Below the pieces are notes generated by a model. It was not told where the DNA came from, made no database searches, and saw only the letters and a program-made list of their open reading frames with translations. A program made the position numbers and the translations under genes. This document shows, in pieces, positions 45,480 to 52,163 of a DNA stretch of 64,000 nucleotides (positions are counted from its first letter, which is position 1; every line of letters begins with the position of its first letter). Where the stretch lies: the NCBI RefSeq assembly GCF_963666145.1, contig NZ_OY762614.1:5570501-5634500 (forward strand). The letters run 5' to 3'. The stretch comes from an uncultured Desulfobacter sp. (GTDB lineage: Bacteria > Desulfobacterota > Desulfobacteria > Desulfobacterales > Desulfobacteraceae).

Positions 45480-45934
45480 TTTTCGTTCCTTTTTTTTTCA
45501 TGGATTGGCGGCATCAGGACAGATGACAGCACAAGTTTACAGTTTTCAACGCCTTTGCATGCCCGGATCTCTTTGACGATTTTGTTCAGTGTGTCCACAG
45601 GACCCTGCACCAGGAGCACTTCAAGGGAGTAGTCCTTTTCAAGCAGCACATTGAGGCAGGAGATTACCGAATCGATATGATTGCGTTGAATGGTGACCAG
45701 ACGGGTTTTCAGGTCCGCCTGGGCCTCGTTGTAAAGAAGGGTGATGGTGCCTGCCATGATGCGGCTGCCGCTTTGTTCATAATGGTCCAGAATGGTGTTG
45801 CGAATCATCTGGGCAACGGCCTGGCTGCGGTTGCGATATCCGCCATCGCCAACCATCTTGTCCAGTTCCTCTGTCAGCTGTACCGGCAGAGACACGCTTA
45901 TTCTCTGGGTTTTATCGTTGTTTGAATTGCTCAT
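45476..45934 (-). CDS. NikR-like ribbon-helix-helix regulator lacking nickel ligands
   Basis: About 152 aa from MSNSNNDKTQRISVSLPVQL at 45934 (AAAGG 10 bp upstream); a start 42 bp further up would overlap the ABC gene. An N-terminal ribbon-helix-helix (ELDKMVGDGGYRNRSQAVAQ) and a C-terminal ACT-like domain are arranged as in NikR. Aligning by eye with E. coli NikR, the four Ni ligands (His76, His87, His89, Cys95) become Arg, Asn, Leu and Ser (stretch IQRNHIDSVISCLNVLLEKD, then YSLE). So it probably senses something other than nickel. It is embedded in the operon between transporter and enzyme genes, and a role in sensing the pathway substrate is a reasonable guess. Confidence 0.85.
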   Translation of the reverse strand: MSNSNNDKTQRISVSLPVQLTEELDKMVGDGGYRNRSQAVAQMIRNTILDHYEQSGSRIMAGTITLLYNEAQADLKTRLVTIQRNHIDSVISCLNVLLEKDYSLEVLLVQGPVDTLNKIVKEIRACKGVENCKLVLSSVLMPPIHEKKRNEK

Positions 45935-45959
45935 TCTTGTTTTTCCTTTTTCATGCCGG

Positions 45960-46847
45960 TTACAATATGTCGTCATTGACCTGGGTCAGGCGGATGATGG
46001 GAAGACGGTCCTCGTCATCATTATGGGGGTGAATCAGTCTTTCGATATGGGCCTTGGTGGCCAGAAATTCCGGGTTCAGATGCTGTTTGACGGAACGGGG
46101 CTGTTCCACCGGCACCTCAATGATTTCCCGGACCCGTCCCGGACGGGCGTCCAGCACCAGGATCCGGTCCGACAGATAGACAGCCTCATCCAGGTCATGG
46201 GTAATGAAAATGATGGTGATATCCACATTCTGCCAGATCTGGAGCAGATAGGCCTGCATCTTTGCCCGTGTCTGGGCATCCAGTGCGCCAAAGGGCTCAT
46301 CCATCAACAACACCCTGGGCTGGTTGGCCAGGGCCCGGGCAATGGCCACCCGCTGCTGCATGCCGCCGGAGAGTTGATGGGGGTAGTGGTCTGCGAACTG
46401 ATCCAGCCCTACCATGTCTATCCACTGCATGGCTTCGGCTTCTGCCTGGCTTTTTCCGGCAACCTCCAGGCCGAACATTACATTTTTTTTAACCGTCAAC
46501 CAGGGGAACAGGGTATAGCCCTGGAAAACCATCCCCCTTTCAGGACCAGGTTTTTCAACTTTGTTGCCGTCCAGCAGCACCTGGCCGGATGTGGCGGTCT
46601 CAAGGCCGGATAAAATACGGATCAAAGTTGATTTGCCACACCCCGAGGCACCGATTACCGAAAGGAATTCCCGGCGGTACGCTTTAAAGGATACCGATTC
46701 AAGGGCGGTGATATTTCCCATTTCAGCGTGGAATACCTTGGTGATATTTTCCGCCTCAAGGATGACATCCCGCTCTTTTAAACGCTTAAACCGGTCGGCA
46801 ACCTTTGGACTCTGTTCCTTATAACTGGGCAGTGTCAGTATACTCAT
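45960..46847 (-). CDS. ABC transporter ATPase (NrtD/SsuB/TauB type)
   Basis: 295-aa nucleotide-binding subunit of an importer: Walker A GASGCGKSTLIRIL, signature LSGGMQQRVAIARALANQP, Walker B VLLMDEPFGALD, switch His in IFITHDLDEAVYL. The short N- and C-terminal extensions match nitrate/sulfonate/taurine-type importers. It overlaps the permease gene by 29 bp and precedes the regulator. Substrate is inferred to be the nitrogen compound of the operon (guanidine or urea). Confidence 0.92.
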   Translation of the reverse strand: MSILTLPSYKEQSPKVADRFKRLKERDVILEAENITKVFHAEMGNITALESVSFKAYRREFLSVIGASGCGKSTLIRILSGLETATSGQVLLDGNKVEKPGPERGMVFQGYTLFPWLTVKKNVMFGLEVAGKSQAEAEAMQWIDMVGLDQFADHYPHQLSGGMQQRVAIARALANQPRVLLMDEPFGALDAQTRAKMQAYLLQIWQNVDITIIFITHDLDEAVYLSDRILVLDARPGRVREIIEVPVEQPRSVKQHLNPEFLATKAHIERLIHPHNDDEDRLPIIRLTQVNDDIL

Positions 46848-47880
46848 ATCTCGTGTCCCTGTTCTTTAAAAAGGTAAATGTGGTGTCCCTTGAGCCGGTA
46901 AAGGTTTCAAAAACAATCTGGAAAAAGGTATTGCGCCGCCCGCCGGTCCATACAAAGACATTGCGTCCGATCCAGGCCAGCACCATATCCGTGGAGAGCC
47001 CGATAAACCCGATGATCAGAATGGCCGCATAGACATTTTCATAAATTCGGTACTTGGCCTGCTGGTTGATGAACCAGGTGATGCCGGTGCTGGTGCCGAC
47101 CACTTCGGCCACAATGAGGTAGGTCCATGCCCAGCCCAGAAGAATCCGAAGATCCAGGAAAACATGGGGGGCAATGGCCGGCAGCACGACTTTCTTAAAC
47201 AGGGTGCCGCCGCTTGCGCCAAGTGTCTGGGCCGCCTCCAGCAGGGAGGACGGCATCAGACGGGTGGTGTTGGCAATGACAAGCACCTGCTGAAAAAAAG
47301 TACCGATGAAAATAATGGCAATTTTGGGCGCATCGTTAATCCCTAAAATCGCCACGGCGAGGGCCCCGAATACCGGTGCCGGCATGTACCTGAAAAATTC
47401 CATAAAGGGCTCGGTCAGCTTGGAGAAAAAATCAAACACCCCGCAGATGATCCCCAAAGGCACGCCGATGATGGAAGAGAGTAAAAAACCGTAAAACACC
47501 ACCCGGATACTGTGGGCCAGACTTTCATGGAGCCACGGGTCTCCCGGTCTTCGGGGTTCGGTTTTAAATGAGGTATAGACAGCTGTCAGCACCTTATGCG
47601 GCGGCGGAAGATAAACAGGGTTCACGCGTTTTCCGGTTGCAAGTTGGCTTTCGCTTTGGGCAAGCCGTCTGTTTTCTTCCTCAAAGAGATTGCGCTTTAC
47701 CCGCTGGCCTTCTTCAAAATAGATACTGTCTCCGGCAGACTGAATCTCCATCATGGGATGCCATAAAAAGGGCAGGTAACTGACCGCCGACCACACCAGC
47801 AGGGGGAGTATAAAGGAGAGCAGTATCAACACTGCTTTTTTCCTTGCCGGAAGCGGCTTTTGAATTGAAAACCAGGTCAT
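46819..47880 (-). CDS. ABC transporter permease
   Basis: 353 aa. After a first membrane helix (AVLILLSFILPLLVWSAVSYL) there is a polar stretch of about 85 residues (SIYFEEGQRVKRNLFEEENR, LATGKRVNPVYLPPPHKVLT), longer than in standard SsuC/TauC. The core then shows about five helices with the EAA-type loop (SLLEAAQTLGASGGTLFKKV) that docks the ATPase. The extended form is one I associate with importers encoded beside urea/guanidine carboxylases. It lies 12 bp after the binding-protein gene. Confidence 0.9.
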   Translation of the reverse strand: MTWFSIQKPLPARKKAVLILLSFILPLLVWSAVSYLPFLWHPMMEIQSAGDSIYFEEGQRVKRNLFEEENRRLAQSESQLATGKRVNPVYLPPPHKVLTAVYTSFKTEPRRPGDPWLHESLAHSIRVVFYGFLLSSIIGVPLGIICGVFDFFSKLTEPFMEFFRYMPAPVFGALAVAILGINDAPKIAIIFIGTFFQQVLVIANTTRLMPSSLLEAAQTLGASGGTLFKKVVLPAIAPHVFLDLRILLGWAWTYLIVAEVVGTSTGITWFINQQAKYRIYENVYAAILIIGFIGLSTDMVLAWIGRNVFVWTGGRRNTFFQIVFETFTGSRDTTFTFLKNRDTRYEYTDTAQL

Positions 47881-47892
47881 GGCTTTGTTTCC

Positions 47893-48870
47893 TTATTTCA
47901 GCAGCGTGTTGGTGAATGACGGGTCAATGACCTTTTTGGTATTCACAGGCTTGTCGTATACTTTATTTTCAATCATGAACTTGTTTGAAATTTCACTGGA
48001 GCCGTACAGGCTTGAAAATCCATCGCCGGGTTTAAAGGCGGCCGCCGCTTCCTGTAAGGTGAAAATCTTGGTTCCTTTAAGAAACGGCTCGTACTCTTCG
48101 GGGGGCAGGGCAACACGGGAAGAGAGAATTTCAAGCATCTGCTTGCTGTTGGCCGGATCTTTCATATAAGAAACGATGTCGTACCAGGCGGCAACGATGT
48201 TCTGCCAGTCTGCCCGACGTTCTATAAGAGAGTTGAGGGATACGGCCAGGGTGTCGTAAATCAGGCCGGGGGCGTCGGCACTGGTATAGACCTGTGCTGA
48301 GCCGTGCACGGATTTTAGGGCCTGGCCTGAATTGGGCTGCCATGCAACAATGGCATCCACGTCGCCGGAGGCCAGAACCTGTGCTGTCTGATGGGTGGGG
48401 ATGTTCACCAGGGTCACATCTTTTTCCGTCAATCCGTTGTCTTTAAGGGCGTTGATTAACAGCAGATGGCTGACACAACCTATCTCAACCCCGATTTTTT
48501 TACCTTTCAAATCTTTAACGGAATCAAGTCCCGGGGCAGCCACGATTTTATCATTCCCATTGCTGATATCATTGACCAGGATCATGATATTGCGGGAACC
48601 AGTGGCATTCAGGATCAGGGCGTCACCGTTGGTTACGCAGACAGCATCAACTTTTCCGGCTGCAAACGCATCCATTGAAGCCATGTACTCAAACCATTTG
48701 AGTTCCACTTCCACCCCGTGTTTTTCAAAAAAGCCCTGCCTGACACCAATATCCCAGGCAATCCAGCCCGGCCAGTCACTGTAAGCGATTTTCAAGGGGG
48801 CTGCATTGGCGCTGCCCAAAGCAACAAACAAACACGTTAAGATAAGCACTACTTTGGATTTTAATTTCAT
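47893..48870 (-). CDS. ABC transporter substrate-binding protein (NrtA/SsuA/TauA type)
   Basis: 325 aa with a signal peptide (LTCLFVALGSANAAPLKIAY). The mature protein is of the NMT1/SsuA class: LKIAYSDWPGWIAWDIGVRQ, GFFEKHGVEVELKWFEYMAS, KVDAVCVTNGDALILNATGS, LKGKKIGVEIGCVSHLLLIN, ASGDVDAIVAWQP. It is the first gene of the eight-gene nitrogen operon. A GGAGA ribosome-binding site precedes it. Upstream I find no guanidine-I (ykkC) riboswitch-like sequence, although several related operons elsewhere have one. Confidence 0.92.
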   Translation of the reverse strand: MKLKSKVVLILTCLFVALGSANAAPLKIAYSDWPGWIAWDIGVRQGFFEKHGVEVELKWFEYMASMDAFAAGKVDAVCVTNGDALILNATGSRNIMILVNDISNGNDKIVAAPGLDSVKDLKGKKIGVEIGCVSHLLLINALKDNGLTEKDVTLVNIPTHQTAQVLASGDVDAIVAWQPNSGQALKSVHGSAQVYTSADAPGLIYDTLAVSLNSLIERRADWQNIVAAWYDIVSYMKDPANSKQMLEILSSRVALPPEEYEPFLKGTKIFTLQEAAAAFKPGDGFSSLYGSSEISNKFMIENKVYDKPVNTKKVIDPSFTNTLLK

Positions 48871-49427
48871 GGGGTCTCCTGATGTATTATTACGTTTTTA
48901 TAAAAAAGTATTACCATTGCTGAGACCATATAGCAAACTCGGATTCGATGCAACCCCTAAAATGTTAAAAATAATTTTATTAACTATCACAAAATATGAT
49001 TATGATTATGGTGTTTTAACGTGAAAGTTAAAGCCTGATGCAGTATGTGTGTTCAGACCTGATATTTTGATTCTTGAACTGAAAATAGATGTATAAGTAA
49101 TAATAATTTTACTATTCGTAATAAAAATGTTGCAACATTGTACCGATCCCGGTTAGGAGTGATTTTGAAACCGCTTGAATTTGGATACAGCCGGTGCTGG
49201 CAGTTTCAGATTGCATTTTTTTTTGATTAATCCTCAAGAAATTTCGGTAAGAAGCGGTATTTCAATTAACCGCCGGAAAGCATTGACACGATCGTTACCA
49301 GCTGATAGCTATCCCCCCAGTCAGCGCAGAATTTTTTTAATTCAATCGTGTTATGAAAACACATTAAAAAGGTATATGCGCTGAACTGCACCAAGCTGTA
49401 ACCGTAAAAAATTGAATCAATTTAACA
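48871..49427. other. Divergent intergenic region, unassigned leader
   Basis: About 560 bp between the nitrogen operon and the TonB receptor leader. A/T-rich stretches near 48890-49130 probably hold both promoters; I cannot assign boxes with confidence. No known riboswitch consensus was recognised on either strand. Short frames at 48806-49024 and 49175-49384 look non-coding. Confidence 0.5.
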
Positions 49428-49485
49428 AGTCACGAAGACCTTGTTTCTTTTGAAAAAGAAATAAGTCTCGTGGCTTTTTTTATTT
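49428..49485 (+). terminator. Strong terminator in the TonB receptor leader
   Basis: A stem of about 20 bp with few interruptions (arms AGTCACGAAGACCTTG and its complement ending CGTGGCT) followed by TTTTTTTATTTT. There is no plus-strand gene upstream for more than 10 kb, so it ends either a small RNA or an attenuated leader of the receptor gene 146 bp downstream. Confidence 0.8.
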
Positions 49486-49630
49486 TGGGAGGGGGTGATC
49501 AGGGCTTAAGGGGTAGAAAAATGATGGGGAAGAGAGTTGGTTTCCCGTCAAGAATGGCCAGGCTGCTGTCCCGGTAACGATTTTTTCGGGATAGATTCAT
49601 TAACCGCATTTTGTTTTTCGTGAGGAGAGA

Positions 49631-51955
49631 TTGATGAGAGTTGTTGCAAGGGTTCTATGTGTTGTGGTCATGATGTTCATTTCCTGTGCAGCAGTAACAG
49701 CAGAGGAAACCCAGAAAACTGAAAAAACAGACGAAAACCAGGCCAGTGAAACGGTCGATCTCCAAGAAGTTGTTGTAACGGCTCCCCGCAGAGACGCGCT
49801 ACCTGCAGGAGCCAAGGTTCCAGCAGCCGTGGAATCAATCACAAAGGACACAATTGAGTGCATTAATATGGTGGGGACCGAAGATATTGTTAAGTACCAG
49901 CCAAATGTACAAATGAGGAGGCTCTTTCCGGGCAGCCGTTCCCACGGCGATTCGCCGACCATCCGGGGGACGTATATTTTTACGCCAAGAACCATGGTTT
50001 TTGCCGACGGGATCATGCTCAGCAACCCTTCGGGCAGGGACACCAAATGGGTCATGGTGGCACCCGAAGAAATCGAGCGGGTTGATATTATTTATGGGCC
50101 GTATTCCGCGTTATATGGCGGCAATGCCATCGGCGGCGTTGTCTTGCTAACAACAGAACTGCCTGACGAGACTGAAATCACCGCCAATACATCCTATATA
50201 TTTCAAAATTACAGACAGTATAAAACCGATGATGATCTTGGTGCATATACGACCCACCTTTCCTATGGTGACAAGTTCGGCAAATTTCATATTTTCGGTT
50301 TATACGATCGACTGGAAAGTGAAGCCTACCCGGTTTCCTTTGCCACACAACTCAAAAGCGCTGGCGGCGCGCCTTCGGGCAACACCGTTTACGGGTGGGA
50401 TCAGGACCAGGATCGATCCGGGGCGGGCCGGTATATCCTAGGTTCCTATGGCTACAGCGAGGTCACCACGGACCTGTTGAAGTTAAGGCTCGCCTATGAT
50501 TTCAACAGCTACACCCAGGCGGAAATCAATTTCGGATATCTGACCGGGGAGAGAAACATTGGCGATCCAGAAACCTATTTGACCGACAGCGCAGGAAACA
50601 AGGTGTACAGCGGTACGGTGGATATTGACGGTCAAAGCTACACGATTTCCGATTCCCAGTTTTATTACCAGGAGATAGAGCACGAAGAATATATGACATC
50701 TATCTCTTTTAAAAGCGAGCCGGATGAGGGGATCAAGACCTGGGCCACCTTTAGCCTTTATGATATGCCAAAAGAGACAACTCTGCGGTCGACGGAAGCG
50801 CCACCTGCCTCATCTTCCGGGGGAGCCGGACAAACCACCGATGCCGAAACCGGCTGGTATAATTTTGACCTACGGGCAAGTTACAATCCGTCAAAATTAC
50901 CGATTTTGTCAAAACACACCTTTACAGCGGGGTACCGCTATGACTGGTATTACACGGACAGTGAAACATGGATTACCTCGGACTGGAAAAAAGACATAAG
51001 AACGAGCCTCTCTCTGGATGATGAAGGAAAAACATCAACCCATGCCATTTTCTTCCAGGACGAATGGGAAATTGCCGACAACTGGATTCTTTATCTGGGC
51101 GGCCGCTATGAATGGTGGAAGGCCTTTGACGGCGCCAAGACAACCGAGGTGAGCGGATCAATGGTTACAAATAACCTGGATGAAAGGTCAGAAGATTATT
51201 TTTCCCCAAAGGCTGCGATTACCTATCTGTATGGAGACAACTGGAGTTTCAGGCTTTCTGCTGCAAAGGCCTATCGATTTCCCAGTGTAAGAGAGCTTTT
51301 TTATGGGAGTATGGACGCCGACGGATATGTGGTGAACAGTAATCCCGACCTTAAATGCGAAGATGTCTTTTCCATGGATTTTACCATTACCCGAGCGTTG
51401 GGTAATGATGGCAGAGCCAGGCTCAGTTTTTTCCACAACAAGGAAAAAGATTCTATTTTCAGCCAGACCAACATCTATACCCTGGTCAAAAATTACCAGA
51501 ACATTGATGAGGTCAGAAAAATAGGTGTTGAATTCAGCGTAGAAAAGAAAAATTTCTTAATTGAAGGGCTTGGGGCAATGGGCAGCATTACATACACCGA
51601 TGCTGAGATCGTCAAAAATACAAACTACCCCGAGTCTGAAGGAAAGTCCTTTCCACGTGTCCCTGAATGGACGGTCAATACGGTTCTATCCTATTCTCCC
51701 ATACAGGATTTGTCCATTGTTGTGGGCGGCCGGTATGCCAGCAAGCCGTACGGGGACCTGGATAACTCGGATACTGTCGAAGGCGTATACGGCTCCTATG
51801 ACAGCTATTTGGTATTTGATACCAAGATCGTATATACCTTTTTGAAGAACTGGAAAATGTCATTGGGCGTGGATAACATAACAGATGAACTTTACCACAA
51901 CAGCCACCCCTACCCGAGAAGGACTTACTCTGCCATGCTTGAAGCCGCTTTTTAA
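49631..51955 (+). CDS. TonB-dependent outer-membrane receptor
   Basis: 774 aa. Signal peptide (ARVLCVVVMMFISCAAVTAE), a charged linker, TonB-box-like DLQEVVVTAPRRD, then a plug domain (VPAAVESITKDTIECINMVG, SPTIRGTYIFTPRTMVFADG, GPYSALYGGNAIGGVVLLTT) and a 22-strand-type barrel with alternating aromatic strands. It ends LEAAF, a C-terminal Phe as required for BamA-dependent assembly. It imports a metal chelate, vitamin or similar by TonB energy; the ligand is unknown. The terminator-containing leader suggests regulated expression. GAGGAGAG lies just before the ATG. Confidence 0.92.
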   Translation: MMRVVARVLCVVVMMFISCAAVTAEETQKTEKTDENQASETVDLQEVVVTAPRRDALPAGAKVPAAVESITKDTIECINMVGTEDIVKYQPNVQMRRLFPGSRSHGDSPTIRGTYIFTPRTMVFADGIMLSNPSGRDTKWVMVAPEEIERVDIIYGPYSALYGGNAIGGVVLLTTELPDETEITANTSYIFQNYRQYKTDDDLGAYTTHLSYGDKFGKFHIFGLYDRLESEAYPVSFATQLKSAGGAPSGNTVYGWDQDQDRSGAGRYILGSYGYSEVTTDLLKLRLAYDFNSYTQAEINFGYLTGERNIGDPETYLTDSAGNKVYSGTVDIDGQSYTISDSQFYYQEIEHEEYMTSISFKSEPDEGIKTWATFSLYDMPKETTLRSTEAPPASSSGGAGQTTDAETGWYNFDLRASYNPSKLPILSKHTFTAGYRYDWYYTDSETWITSDWKKDIRTSLSLDDEGKTSTHAIFFQDEWEIADNWILYLGGRYEWWKAFDGAKTTEVSGSMVTNNLDERSEDYFSPKAAITYLYGDNWSFRLSAAKAYRFPSVRELFYGSMDADGYVVNSNPDLKCEDVFSMDFTITRALGNDGRARLSFFHNKEKDSIFSQTNIYTLVKNYQNIDEVRKIGVEFSVEKKNFLIEGLGAMGSITYTDAEIVKNTNYPESEGKSFPRVPEWTVNTVLSYSPIQDLSIVVGGRYASKPYGDLDNSDTVEGVYGSYDSYLVFDTKIVYTFLKNWKMSLGVDNITDELYHNSHPYPRRTYSAMLEAAF

Positions 51956-52109
51956 GCGGGTGAGAAACGGTTGTTTTGATTTGATATCGGGGCCGAAAAG
52001 AATTGTGCATGGTCTTGTGTTTTAAATTATATCCATATCTCACATCATGAATATGGTTGAGCTGGCGTTGTTCAATGTACAGGGGAGGGGCGAAAATGCT
52101 CTGGACAAG

Positions 52110-52132
52110 GGCAGGGCGATTTACGCCCTGCC
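52110..52132. terminator. Hairpin between convergent genes
   Basis: GGCAGGGCG, loop ATTTA, CGCCCTGCC, followed by TTTA. It lies between the convergent TonB receptor and phosphoesterase genes and could serve both. Confidence 0.6.
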
Positions 52133-52163
52133 TTTACGGGTTATGGGTTATGAATAAATAAAT

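Noticed and set aside
48871..49030. Guanidine-I (ykkC) riboswitch expected upstream of the nitrogen operon
   Set aside because: The conserved ykkC blocks were not found on the minus strand in this leader; a model search was not possible.
49175..49384. 69-codon plus-strand frame in the TonB receptor leader
   Set aside because: No recognisable domain and no good start site; it overlaps the probable leader RNA.
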